Below the pieces are notes generated by a model. It had not been told where the DNA came from. It saw nothing but the letters and a program-made list of their open reading frames with translations, and searched no databases. The position numbers were made by a program, and so were the translations under genes. A stretch of DNA of 64,000 nt from Centrapalus pauciflorus (lineage: Eukaryota; Streptophyta; Magnoliopsida; Asterales; Asteraceae), in assembly GCA_020465985.1 (NCBI GenBank), contig JAANYP010001153.1, forward strand, positions 31,504 through 95,503. The letters are read 5' to 3'. Below, in pieces: positions 44,870 to 56,278 of the stretch. How positions within the stretch are numbered: the stretch's first letter is position 1; each line of letters starts with the position of its first letter.

Positions 44870-46200
44870 CTTGTTAGTAGCAATAAGCAGCTTAACTCAG
44901 ACAGTGAATTGTGTTTGGATTTATATGTGTGTGTCAAACTTGAATGATTCTTGTGTTATGTGTGAACCTTGAATGAATGTAGTGTAAAACTTGATTGAGT
45001 TTATGATAAAACTCGATTGATTCTTTCACTGAAACTCGAATGAGTGTTTGATCAAACTCGAATGAGTGTTTGATCAATCTCGAATGAGTGTTTGATCAAA
45101 CTCGAATGAGTGTTTGATCAAACTCGAATGAGTATGTGATCAAACTCGAATGAGTATGTGATCAAACTCGAATGAGTGTTTGATCAAACTCGAATGAGTG
45201 TTTGATCAAACTCGAATGAATGTTTGATCAAACTCGAATGAGTGTTTGATCAAACTCGAATGTGTATTTGGCAAAACTCGAGTGAGTATATGAATACTTG
45301 AATTTTATACCAAACTCGAATGTGTCTTGTACGAAACACGAATCTGTCTTTTATAAAACTCGAATCAGTCTTCTATCAAACTCGAATCAGTCTTCTATCA
45401 AACTCGAATCAGTCTTTTATAAAACTCGAATGAGTCTTATAGAAAAACTTGAAGGTCTTGTACAAAACTCGAATGATTTTTGCACAACTTGAATGTCTTA
45501 TAAGAAAATCAAATGTCTTATAAGAAACTCGAATGAGTCTTATAAGAAACACGAATGTGTCTTATAAGAAACACGAATGAGTCTGTCAACTTGAATATTA
45601 GTTATACACAACTCGAATTCCTAAGATAAGCAACTCGATTAACTAATGTACTCAACTCGACTTACTAAGATACTCAACTCGAATTACAAAGATACTCAAC
45701 TCGAATTACTAAGATACTCAACTCGAATTACAAAGATACTCAACTCGAATTACTAAGATACTCAACTCGAATTACACACAGGATGTGTATATTTCGAGTT
45801 TCTTAGTATTTTCAGATTTTACAAGTCTGAATTTCAGATTAAAACCAAATTTTACCCAATTTCATTCAAATTGTAATCGAAGGTAAGGTTTTTGAATACA
45901 AACACTTTGTGTTAAGCACTTTTATGCAAAAATGGATCTAAACCAGACTTTTTCAATGAAACAGTACCGGTTTTTGAACATTTCAAAATTTCAGAAAATT
46001 GCTTAGATCTTTTTCTGTGTTTTGAAAATCAAAACAAGTTTATATTCAATTGATTCGTCTTTAAAACCTTAACCTTCGATCCAATCAACACTGAGAATGA
46101 TCAACAGAATCAAAACCCCTAGTGATTTTAGGGTTTTTGCGAAAAAATACTCAAGAACACGAAAAATTCAATCTCAATCAGTATGATTCATCCCTAAGTC
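44870..46200 (-). repeat. Element A leader with 22-bp phased CTCGAAT array
   Basis: 45025-45265 has about eleven tandem copies of a 22-bp unit (AACTCGAATGAGTGTTTGATCA). 45300-45600 has degenerate copies, and 45640-45775 has another 22-bp series (CAACTCGAATTACTAAGATACT). The CTCGAAT core is common to all. It lies between primer binding site and gag; no ORF of substance. Confidence 0.88.
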
Positions 46201-46212
46201 TCTGAAACCAAT
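46201..46212 (-). other. Primer binding site of element A
   Basis: TGGTTTCAGAGA on the minus strand, two bases after the LTR end. Ten of twelve bases match the initiator tRNA-Met site TGGTATCAGAGC. Confidence 0.75.
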
Positions 46213-46515
46213 TGTGAATAATAGTTTCTACCAATTCAATCAACTATATACAATTAATAAGAACACAGAATATAATCAACACTAACCAAATGATTCGATT
46301 GATGATCTTGATGATTACAAAATGATTTTGGTGATGTTCTTCGTGTACAGTACTGCTACTCCCAAATGATTACCAATCGTACAAAAAGAATATTCTGACA
46401 GATCTCCTAAATTGGAAAGTCAACAAGACTATTTATACATATTTACACACTTTAAGGAAATTACAAAACAGTCCCTAGACTTTGATATTTCATCAATCAA
46501 AAACATATTCTAACA
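46213..46515 (-). mobile_element. 5' LTR of element A
   Basis: 303 bp, the partner of 34195-34497, followed by TSD CAAAA. Confidence 0.95.
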
Positions 46516-46626
46516 CAAAATGTTACAACATTTCGATTTTAAGGACTTGTGATGTAATAAAATTCTTTCAGGGACCAAAACCGTAATTTCATATAAACCA
46601 CATGGACCATTTATGTAATTTAGTCT
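46516..46626. mobile_element. Displaced right end of the foldback element
   Basis: The inverse complement of about 31829-31945. It was separated from its arm by insertion of element A. Confidence 0.85.
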
Positions 46627-46733
46627 TATGACAAATTTTTCCTTTCACTTATGGTCCCTCAACTAATAATTACTTTCAGTTTTGGTCCTTTTAATGAATT
46701 TTTATTTTTGGATTCAAATTTAAATAGTTATTT

Positions 46734-47850
46734 GGGTAAATTACAAATTTCGTCCCTGTGGTTTATTAGTAATTATGGATTGGGTCCTTTAACTTTAAAA
46801 ATTACACTGACAGTCCTTGTGGTAGAAGTTTTGTTACGGATATGGTCTTTTGGCCATTTCAAATGACCATTTTACCCTTACTAGTCTAATAATTATTATT
46901 AATGTTGTTTTTATTATTATTATTTTACAATTATAAAAAAATAAAATAATTTTAAAAACCAGTAAAATTAATTTAGTGTAGAATACATGAAAATAAATAA
47001 TAAATTATTTTAAAGACATAAGAATAATTATTATGATCAATTAAAAACTAAATATCAACGTTTTGAGTTTAGATTTTTTTAAATAAAATGTAAACCTTTT
47101 GAAAATCATAAAATAAATTAATTTTATTAAGTATTCATTTTTTATCCATTTTACGTTAAATGATCTTTAATAATGATTAAAATATCTATAAAAACATATA
47201 ATTTGTTATTACATCATTTTGATAATAAAAAACTAAAAGTAAAATAGTCTTTTAAATTTAGGTTTTCTTTTTTAAAATGTTTAAAAATAAACTTTTCAAG
47301 ACAATTATAGTTCTTCAAATTGTTTTAAGTTTTTAAAATGATTAAACTATAAAAATGATTTTAAACGTTTATTAAAGGAGTTAAAACTTGTTTATGTAAA
47401 AATTTTAAAAACGTCAAAAAAGTTTTAAATACTTTTTGACAATGTTTACATTTATTTTTTTTGTTAAGAAAGATTTATTTTTTTTGTTAAGAAAGATTTA
47501 TTTTTTTTAAAAGTAAAAAAATATAAACTCAAAACGTTCTTTTTGAGTTTCTAATTAATGATAATTATTATGCATTTGTCATTATTCGATGTCTTTTATA
47601 TTAAATTAATTTTACTGGTATTTTTAATTTTTTTTATTAGTCAATTATTTAATAATAGTAGAAGTATCAATAAAAAGAACATTAATAATAATTATTAAAC
47701 AAGTAAGGGTAAAATGGTCATTTTAAATGGTCAAAAGACCATATCCGTAACAAAACCTCAACCACAAGGACTGTCAGTATAATTTTTAAAGTTAAAGGAT
47801 GCAATCCATAATTTTCAATAAACCACAGGGACCAAACTTGTAATTTACCC
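46734..47850. mobile_element. Short Mutator-like element (MULE/MITE) with 9-bp TSD
   Basis: Terminal inverted repeat GGGTAAATTACAA... / ...TTGTAATTTACCC, at least 170 bp long. Flanked by a perfect 9-bp duplication TAGTTATTT (46725-46733, 47851-47859), diagnostic of Mutator. The interior is also partly self-complementary (CTCAAAACG near 47055 and 47530). No transposase. Confidence 0.9.
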
Positions 47851-47859
47851 TAGTTATTT

Positions 47860-48201
47860 TAATAAATTATGATTTAGTTAACTTAATATAAATTTATGAA
47901 GACGAAATAAAATGTAGTTTAACTATTATTTGTATATTTATCAAATTAATTGCTTTGTGTATTGTTAACATATAAATTCATATATTAATATTAGCATTAT
48001 TTGTTCTTTTACGAAATTAATGTATTAATTTGTTTTAGGAAAATTAAAAATTATTTTTAGTTTCACCTTTTTGTTTTGGTTATAAGTTTCATTACCTTAT
48101 TACTTGTTTATTTACTAGTTATAATCATAAATTAATTTAAACTGATATTTAAGAAAAATATTTATTATTATGAGTAATTACGAAACCACTTAGGTATACA
48201 A

Positions 48202-48207
<6 letters not shown>
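47860..48207. other. AT-rich DNA, nothing recognised
   Basis: No ORF or repeat seen. Confidence 0.5.

Positions 48208-48286
<79 letters not shown>
48208..48286. repeat. (TA)n microsatellite
   Basis: About 39 units, left of the next element. Confidence 0.95.
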
Positions 48287-48290
<4 letters not shown>

Positions 48291-48653
48291 CTAAAGATCT
48301 TTTGTGAACACTTTATTCGTTGTGAACATTGTGAACAACCATAAAATAGCTTTTGAATCTTATGAATCTTGTTGAAAATACTACCGAACCCTTCTATTAA
48401 CCTATTAATCTTATTGGACCCTATGGATTTTATTAAATCCTATGAATTTGTCGAATCTTATGAATCTTGTTGAATCATATGCATCTTGTTGTAAAAACTA
48501 TTATGAATCTTTTGAATGTTCTGAATCTTGTTGTAAACACTTCTATGAACCTTTTGAATCATATGAATCATGTTACAAACACTTGTTGATATATATAAAT
48601 GATTATATGTATTTTTTTTAATTGTTCACAACGTTCACAACGATAACTTGTTC

Positions 48654-48657
<4 letters not shown>
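48287..48657. mobile_element. TA-tract-embedded element with TTGTGAACA ends
   Basis: 371 bp between two TA tracts. The left end has several TTGTGAACA motifs; the right end has TTGTTCACAA/GTTCACAACG in inverse orientation. The interior has degenerate GAATCTTGTTGAA repeats. Not related to M1-M4. Non-coding. Confidence 0.6.
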
Positions 48658-48730
<73 letters not shown>

Positions 48731-48735
48731 GTGTA
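48658..48735. repeat. (TA)n then (TG)n microsatellite
   Basis: About 28 TA units and TATGTATG followed by GT repeats. Confidence 0.95.
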
Positions 48736-48740
48736 GAATA

Positions 48741-49106
48741 TGGTTCGAGAGAGTACCACACATTATGCAGCGCACCAGAAGGTACCATCTTTAATATAAC
48801 TTTTTTAAAATTTTTTTTCATAAACATGTTTTAACTAACATTATAAAGATCATATGTAAATTTCACATACATTCACATCTCCTAGCTCCTAAAAAGTGAT
48901 GTGAACATACACTCACATTATTTTATGTGAACGTGCATTTATGTGATGCGTGATCTCATTCACTTAGAGTGTTCGAATTTGCGTGAATTTATATATCATC
49001 TGTGTAATGTTAATTAACACATGTTCATGAAAAAAATTTCAAAAAAATTATTTTAAGAGTGGTACCTTCTGGTGCGCTGCATAATGGGTGGTACTCACTT
49101 GAACCT
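48741..49106. mobile_element. M4: TA-tract MITE-like element with about 50-bp TIR
   Basis: The left TGGTTCGAGAGAGTACCACA and right inverse AGGTTCAAGTGAGTACCACC continue matching for about 50 bp through GCAGCGCACCAGAAGGTACCA. Related to the right end of M1. It borders TA/TG on the left and a short TA-rich run on the right. Confidence 0.75.
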
Positions 49107-49969
49107 AAATTTATATATGTATATATTAATTTTAAAAATCGATCCGGTATGATTTTTTGGTTTCCTAATTTGTTTTCTTGTTTTCCCGATTTGGTTTTGA
49201 TCACCATAGCAAACACCATCTATAAAAAAACAACGAACCAATCAGATTTTTAATTTTTTTGTTAGGAGAAAACGTCAATCAATTGGATTTTTAATTTTCC
49301 GAATGAGAAGAACAATGTATCATTATGAACTCCATCGACAACCTATTAATCTTGACATCGAAGCCCCAAAACATAATAAGATCAAAACCAATTCACAAAT
49401 CATTTAAAAATCAATCACAAATCTAATAAAGTCGATACCCCTTTACAAATCTAACAAAATTAGAAAAAACATTCATTTTTTATCGAAAATACTCAAAATC
49501 GTTGAAAACGATATCCAAACACAAATCTTACAATTCGAATAAAACACATTGATATTGGCTAGAAATTCAATAATTTTTTACATTTAACATTAACCTGTGT
49601 GATAAAATCAAACTTGAAACAACAAGAACAACAACAATTATTATTATTATTAGAATAACAAATCAATTTTTACAATTAAAAATTGTTCGTAATATATAAA
49701 ATACACATATAAATATAAACGCTTTATATACTTAAAATTAATAAAATTGATTAATATATACCTAAAGTTAAATAATTTGTATACTTCAAATTTATAGAAA
49801 TTGATTAATATCATAGGTTAAAAATTAATAATGTTATTAAAAATATAATGAAATAATAAAGAAAAATTAATAGTAAAGGAACAATAATAATAAAACAAAA
49901 GTTATTAAATTTATTATCAAGGACCATATACATAATTAATTACAAACTTGAGAGACCAAATTCAAAAGG
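49107..49969. other. Non-coding DNA, nothing recognised
   Basis: AT-rich, no ORF, no terminal repeats noticed. Confidence 0.5.
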
Positions 49970-50508
49970 GTAAAAATATCATTTTAAATAGTTTAATGGT
50001 TGACTAACGGATGAGTGACCAAAAATGAAAGTAAACTGTTAAGTTAGGGATACACAACTTTAAAAGTTTAGGGATCTTTTCCATAATTTTAGACAAACCA
50101 CATGACCATTTCTGTTATTTACTCTTTATTGATAATAAAACACTTCAAAGATTAAATAAAGTTTTTAGAGTAAATTACAAAAATGGTCCCTGTGGTTTGG
50201 TCGAAATTATGGATATGATATTTGTTCTTTAAAAATTGCATAAATGGTCCCTCAAAACACTATTTACTTGCAGAAATGGTCCCTCTTTTCCTTAATTTTT
50301 TAGGGTAAATTACAATTTTCGTCACTGTGGTTATATCAAAATTATGGTTACCGTCATTTTCACGGTAAAATTACAATTACAGTACTTATGGTTAGAAAAT
50401 TGTTTTTCTTTTGGTCCCTTTCTCCAATAATTTTTTAAAAATGATGATTTTACCCAATATTTCATTTTCTTAATTATTTTTTATTCTTTTATTATTTATT
50501 CAATATAT
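49970..50508. mobile_element. Cluster of Mutator-like termini
   Basis: An inverse terminus ends at 50124 (partner of 31672?). Direct termini start at 50168 (GAGTAAATTACAAAAATGG) and 50303 (GGGTAAATTACAATTTTCG). Their counterparts or TSDs were not found, so they are fragments. Confidence 0.5.
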
Positions 50509-52255
50509 TATCTTATTATTATTATTAAAATTTAACCGAAGTAATAAAGTATGATAATTCACTTTCATGCAATTCATTCATAAACAAACAATCATATATG
50601 AACAATTATAACAATTACAGAATATCGAATGCTTGAATAATAAGAGAAGAAATATTACATTGGGGTTCTTGACTTGCTAAGCAATTCTTCTCTCTCTACT
50701 GTTCAACATGCAATCGTATGTGCGTATGTGTAATCTGAGATTCGTTTTTCAACAGTGCACATACCATTCCTATTTATACTTAATACACACGTATTAAGTA
50801 TTTACACAAACAACCCCTAAACTATTGAGTATTTACAAACATATACAATATAATTGTTTCATCTCTATTATTTATTCCCAACATTCTCCCCCTTAGAGAT
50901 GAACACAATTATTAAAAGTAAAATTCATTTCAACTCTACGAATATTGTCCCTAACAATCTCTCCCTTAGAGATGAAATCAATTTTCGATGAAAGATAATT
51001 TTAGGGATTTTTCGTGAATCTTCTTCTTTTCTTTGATCTCTGAATCTTCTTCTTTTCTTTATTTGTCTCTCTCAGATCTTCACATCTCTTCTTCTCTGAT
51101 CTTCTCTTTTCTTGTATTTTCTTGTAAGTACACTCCCCCTTGAATCATGAATAGCTTTCGATTCTCTCCTTTTATCAATTGTTTTGATATGATGTAGCAA
51201 TTGTCTTCAGTTGACTTCAAACTACTCAACAGTTGTCTCTGAACTTTAGCTTTTCTCCGCCTCATGATGATCATAAGAAATATGAACATCATGCAAAATC
51301 TTTAGAGACATTGATTCATTGAAGTTTACAGTAGATGAAATACAACAACAATTACAATTCAGAAATATGATAAATTGATTTTCTCTTATTATTATTATTA
51401 AAATTTAACCGAAGTAATAAAGTATGATAATTCACTTTCATGCAATTCATTCATAAACAAACAATCATATATGAACAATTATAACAATTACAGAATATCG
51501 AATGCTTGAATAATAAGAGAAGAAATATTACATTGGGGTTCTTGACTTGCTAAGCAATTCTTCTCTCTCTACTGTTCAACATGCAATCGTATGTGCGTAT
51601 GTGTAATCTGAGATTCGTTTTTCAACAGTGCACATACCATTCCTATTTATACTTAATACACACGTATTAAGTATTTACACAAACAACCCCTAAACTATTG
51701 AGTATTTACAAACATATACAATATAATTGTTTCATCTCTATTATTTATTCCCAACATTCTCCCCCTTAGAGATGAACACAATTATTAAAAGTAAAATTCA
51801 TTTCAACTCTACGAATATTGTCCCTAACAATCTCTCCCTTAGAGATGAAATCAATTTTCGATGAAAGATAATTTTAGGGATTTTTCGTGAATCTTCTTCT
51901 TTTCTTTGATCTCTGAATCTTCTTCTTTTCTTTATTTGTCTCTCTCAGATCTTCACATCTCTTCTTCTCTGATCTTCTCTTTTCTTGTATTTTCTTGTAA
52001 GTACACTCCCCCTTGAATCATGAATAGCTTTTTAATTCTCTCCCTTTATCAATTGTTTTGATATGATGTAGCAATTGTCTTCAGTTGACTTCAAACTACT
52101 CAACAGTTGTCTCTGAACTTTAGCTTTTCTCCCCTCATGATGATCATAAGAAATATGAACATCATGCAAAATCTTTAGAGACATTGATTCATTGAAGTTC
52201 ACAGTAGAGAAATACAACAACAATTACAATTCAGAAATATTGATAAATTGATTTC
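50509..52255 (-). repeat. 873-bp tandem duplication of the element D LTR and adjacent 3' region
   Basis: 50510-51382 and 51383-52255 are nearly identical: CTTATTATTATTATTAAAAT at each start, CCCAACATTCTCCCCCTTAG at 50878 and 51751. Each copy has an LTR-like part ending TGTTGGG (minus strand), a polypurine tract and about 490 bp of internal 3' sequence. The outer LTR end is unclear. Open frames inside are short and repeated and are not considered genes. Confidence 0.85.
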
Positions 52256-53540
52256 TCCCCCCTGACCTCTCCCCCTATACAAAACAGATTTATCTCACCC
52301 CCTCAAAAATTTCACTCCCCCTCGAATTGATACTATATCTTTTTAGAACAAAAACAAAGCTTTACAACTTTGGGGAAAATGAAACACATTCATTTTGTGA
52401 GAAAACGAGTCCAGGTCCACATAGGATTCCTGTTTGCACAATAGACAAAATCTATGTGACCTACTTTCAGCGCTGGCGTGATGTTAACACTGGTAGGATT
52501 TCCAAATAGTCATCATGAAATCCTTTATCATGAAAGAATCACTCTTATTTGTTCCGGCTTAGTCACTTTGGACTAGTAGTTTATAGTCACGCAGACTGTT
52601 AGACTCGATGTGTCCTAAAAGTGTATATAATCAGCTCTAGACACAATGTGCATCAAATGAAGTGGGAGACCGGAGCAAATGTCTTCCTTGTTTCAATATC
52701 AATAATATCCAAATGATATATCGATAGAAATGTGTTATATCTCCGTGATTATTGAAACAGAAATCTTTTGAGAGATAACTGAGTAGTTGGTGGGGTTAAG
52801 TGCATGCGTCACTGGGTCCATGACATCTTTTTCAATATCAAGTCGCCTAGGGCTTGATAGATTATGTGGATTACCCAGCCGACACAGTGTAGGTAGGATT
52901 ATTTTTTCTTCAAATCCTTTCTCAACTCTCAGCTCTCAGCATTTTTCAACTACGCTCCCTCCGTCACACTTTTTCAGAATTAAAATCAGTCAGCTTTATA
53001 GAGAAAGCATAATCTGATGCACCACCATCTCCTGTCAATATATCCCTCTCATTTGCATTTTATCTCTGCTCGACCCTGTCAGTATCCCGTGATAACTGAC
53101 ACTTCTCAACTAATAGACCTAAAGAACCCTCACCCACACAAACTACAGTTGGTTTGCTTCTTGGGTAGGTCTTCCGGTTCTGGTTAGACCATAGAAGCGA
53201 TATTTATGCCTATCACATAGTTAGGTGCATAATCGGAGTCAGCAGAAATAATCTTAAGCATTTCAGCTCATGGGGAATGATGAGTTGGTAGATATCAGAA
53301 TGAAATGGAAAATCTGATATATGATATGAAATGAATCAGATTTTCATGAAAATTTAGCACTTGGGAGAATATGACAATGATTGGAAGAAATCAGAATACA
53401 TGGGAGACAAATGAAGAAAATCTCAGAAGAAATGAGATTATTAAAAATCTCAGAAGAAATGAAATTATAAAAATAAAACTCCCTCTAAATCAATGCAGTT
53501 TCAAAGTTGAATTCAGGGCAGGAATTCCAGAAATATTTGT
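52256..53540 (-). pseudogene. Decayed extra-ORF region of element D with multiple polypurine-like tracts
   Basis: 52256-52330 contains three GGGGGAG-type tracts. 52690-52900 resembles the Ser-rich middle of the element A extra ORF at about 36405-36560 (TTCAATATC, GAGAG..AACTGAGTAG, TAGATTATGTGG). No long frame remains on either strand. Confidence 0.4.
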
Positions 53541-53547
53541 CTTTCAG

Positions 53548-53762
53548 ACTCGGGTTCTAATCTGAAGTGATTAGAAGCCATTTGTCGCAGAAGCTTGGGT
53601 TTCAGTTCTGTTGTGAGTATCTTGAGATGAAGTCCGGGTTCTAGTTTGATATGACTAAAAACCATCTAGAGTTGAAACACGGGTCTTGATCGGATGTAAT
53701 CAAGAGCCTATTGAAATGTAGAACGGGTCCTTATCTGAAATGATAAGAAACCTATAACCTGC
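53548..53762 (-). repeat. Five-unit repeat array, each unit able to form a hairpin
   Basis: Units of about 43-46 bp share CGGGT...(stem)...(stem)..CC. The arms change together: TTCTAATC/GATTAGAA, TCTTGAT/ATCAAGA, CTTATC/GATAAG, plus two weaker ones. It may be a coding repeat in origin (minus-strand reading gives HFRLEPE, HIKLEPG). It sits behind the gag end of element D. Confidence 0.55.
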
Positions 53763-53772
53763 AAAATTTAAG

Positions 53773-54788
53773 ATGTCTTTGGTATCCAAACATATTTGGA
53801 TCCAGACTTGTTAGCGCTCTTGGGTACCCATTTCAAAACGGGTTTTGGTACCCACTTGTACTTGGGTTTAGGTACCCATTGCAAGTTATAACTATCAGCT
53901 TCTCTTTCAAAAGCAGAAAAAAAATTTCTTTGAGTATGAGAAAATTGAATATATGAAATTCTAAAGAAACTTGAATTTGAATGATCAGACTTTTGCGAAC
54001 TCTTCTTTTTGAAAACTGTCCGATTCTTGCCTGTTTCTGATAATACTTGGTATTTTTCTGTGAAAATGTTTTCTGATTAGAATGACTAGTATTTTCAGAA
54101 ACTTTAGGAAAATTTGACTTCGAAGATTCACCCGTGTAAATCTTGACCGGAAGTTGTTCAACAATTGTATCTTTGCCTCTGTGTATCTTTAACAGATACT
54201 TAAGTTTAAGATCTGAAGAAGAATCAAATTTAGAAAATTCAGTTGGATTCTTTTCACTTTCTGTAGATAAATCAGATTGATCAACTTTAGATTTTGAACA
54301 AACTGAAGGATCTTTAACCTCAGATTCTTTTGAAGAAGGAAATTCATTAAATTGTTTAGAAAGATGAAGTATCTGATCTTCTAATCCTTTGATAATGACC
54401 AAATAAGAAGTTCTGTCATTATCAAATGATTGGAAATCAGTTTTAAAAGATTGTTCTTTTATTAAAAAGATCTTTCTTTCATCTTCAAACAACTTAGATT
54501 TTGTGTTAAAATCTTGTTCTTTCAGTAAGAACGCATGTCTTTCCTTCTCAAGAGAATCTTTAGATAAAGACAACTCTTTTTCAAGAGCAAAAAATTCTTC
54601 CGATTTGTTTAAAACACAATTTTGATCAGTATGATTTGTCTTAGAAAGTAATTCTTCAAGATCTTTAACTTTCTTGTAAAGATCAGATCTTTCAGGCGAA
54701 AGATGTTTCACTTGAGTTGCATTCTGAAACTTTTTTTGTTTCAGCTCATCAAATTCTTTAAGTAATTCAGATATTTTCAATTGATGAG
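53773..54788 (-). pseudogene. gag: Element D gag C-terminal fragment (coiled coil and W-V-P-K tail)
   Basis: An open frame from the element C insertion point to 53833: heptad-rich coiled coil (SELLKEFDELKQKK, KVKDLEELLSK, SLEKERHAFLLKEQDF), then a Lys/Ser-rich part. A Trp-Val-Pro-Lys repeat tail lies in a shifted frame to about 53773, so there is one frameshift near the end. The layout matches the C-terminal half of element A gag. The UBN2 and zinc-knuckle parts are on the other side of element C. Confidence 0.75.
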
Positions 54789-55909
54789 TGTAGGTCCCGA
54801 AAGGTTCCCAAAGTATATAGTAATAAACTGTAGAGGGGGGGGGTGAATACAGTATTTAAAAACTACACACTCTTTTTCTCAATGTTTGTATGTATTATCA
54901 ACAAATGTTAATTACAAACAAGCTTGACTGCGGAATTGTTCAAGCTGAGATGACAGAATACAACAGTATGGTTTCTAGTCTAAGACACACTCACACTAGA
55001 TTACAATGAACACACTCACTAAGATGCACTCACTGTATTTTACAAGACTTTAAGGAACAGCTTTGGTAAACAGCTTAGACACACAGAAGCTTGTTTACAG
55101 AAGATTTGCATGCATGAATATCACACTTGCACGTTCACTCTTGGTTTAAGCACTTAGCTTTCTTCACATTCTTTCTGACCTTAGAAGCTTCCTTTTATAC
55201 TCACTTAGAGGATCTAAGAGAAACATCTTCATTGGGCAGAATGAAAAAGGAGAAGTCTTGTTTGAAAAGACAATATAACTTTTCTGCACTTTTCTGAAAA
55301 GCAGACTTGCCTTCTCTTGTGCAGAACTTTTGTCTTTTTACTTTCTACTGTTGCATTGCCTTTAACCATTTTAGGAATGTCAACTTTGCGTCTTTCTTCC
55401 TTGTAAAGGCCTATTTTGATATAAGAAAAAGGTCTGTCACCCTTTTTCAAATATCCGTTTGTCTTCATGTAACAGAACAGCTTGGGCAGGCTGAGCGGTT
55501 CTGCTTTCCACTTTGTCTTCAACTGTGTAAACTGATCTGGTAGTTAAAAACAATACATGATGACTTGGAAACTAATTCCATAAAGTGTTTAGCCTGTTCA
55601 CAAAGAACAGGTTCTGTTCACAAAGAACAGAACACTTTAAAAGTGCCCAAGCTGCTCAACAGTGTAGAGCAGCGTAGACAGTTTATGTCCAGCCTGATCA
55701 GCAGACTGATCAGTTTGGACAAACTGTCTTGGTTGCAACACATGCAACGTATAGAACAGCTTTAGACTGATATTGCAAATCATTTTCAGGTTTCAATAAG
55801 GCATATAACAGGCCTTAAATACAACCTTCAAATGCATCAACAGGTTTGAATATAAAATCTCCCCCTCAGATGTAGAGCAGGTTTGACTGAGGCCTTTTTG
55901 TGCCTAACA
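54789..55909 (-). mobile_element. 3' LTR of element C
   Basis: On the minus strand TGTTAGGCAC ... CCTACA, about 1.12 kb. It contains AACAGGTT/AGAACAG motif clusters (55590-55760), as in the spacer upstream of the extra ORF. Confidence 0.75.
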
Positions 55910-55925
55910 ATCTCCCCCTATTTGC
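55910..55925 (-). other. Polypurine tract of element C
   Basis: AAATAGGGGGAGAT on the minus strand, directly before the LTR. Confidence 0.88.
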
Positions 55926-56278
55926 AATAACCAGTCCAAGCTGGTTTTGTCAAAAATCACTATATATTTTTACAGTACATTTGCTGAAGTAAAATTACAA
56001 CATTACAGTAAAGTAAAAGATCAGTTTATATATACACTGATTCTTGACTATACTTGAACAACATATGTTCTTACAAAAGTACAACTAATGTGCTAATGTA
56101 TTTTACAACTAATGTAAAAAATAAAAAATTACAACTAATGTAATTGTGTACAACTAATGTACAGAGTGTACAACTTATGTACAAGATTTGGACTGTTTGA
56201 GACGGGAGCAGATAATGGCAAGCCTGTCCAACTAATGGACAGCTTCCATTCTTCACCTACCCAGATGGCAGGTGGACT

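Larger units (their letters stand above)
34195..46515 (-). mobile_element. Element A: complete 12.3-kb Sirevirus-like element without RT/RNase H
   Basis: Both LTRs are present (34195-34497 and 46213-46515, 303 bp each, one T/C difference by eye). Both are flanked by the 5-bp TSD CAAAA (34190-34194, 46516-46520). Minus-strand order: 5' LTR, primer binding site, leader array, gag, protease, GAG-pre-integrase, integrase, a non-coding block with three polypurine-like tracts and a motif array, two extra ORFs, polypurine tract, 3' LTR. RT and RNase H are missing: the integrase linker stops at VQTRKAV, where RT would follow. It is non-autonomous but recently inserted, into the right arm of the foldback element. 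Confidence 0.95.
50509..54788 (-). mobile_element. Element D: 3' part of a pol-less Sirevirus-like element
   Basis: On the minus strand: gag coiled-coil part (cut by element C), a hairpin-like repeat array, decayed extra-ORF sequence, several GGGGGAG tracts, then LTR-like sequence starting TGTTGGGAAT. No protease, integrase, RT or RNase H is visible between gag and the extra-ORF remnant. The 5' half should lie to the right of element C, beyond the window. Confidence 0.65.

Noticed and set aside
45025..45775. Regular 22-bp repeats resembling a CRISPR array
   Set aside because: No unique spacers of constant length, no cas genes, plant nuclear context, and the array lies in the leader of an LTR element.
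51080..51292. Open frame on the minus strand repeated at 52032-52223
   Set aside because: Repeated only because of the 873-bp duplication; short, no start context or domain.
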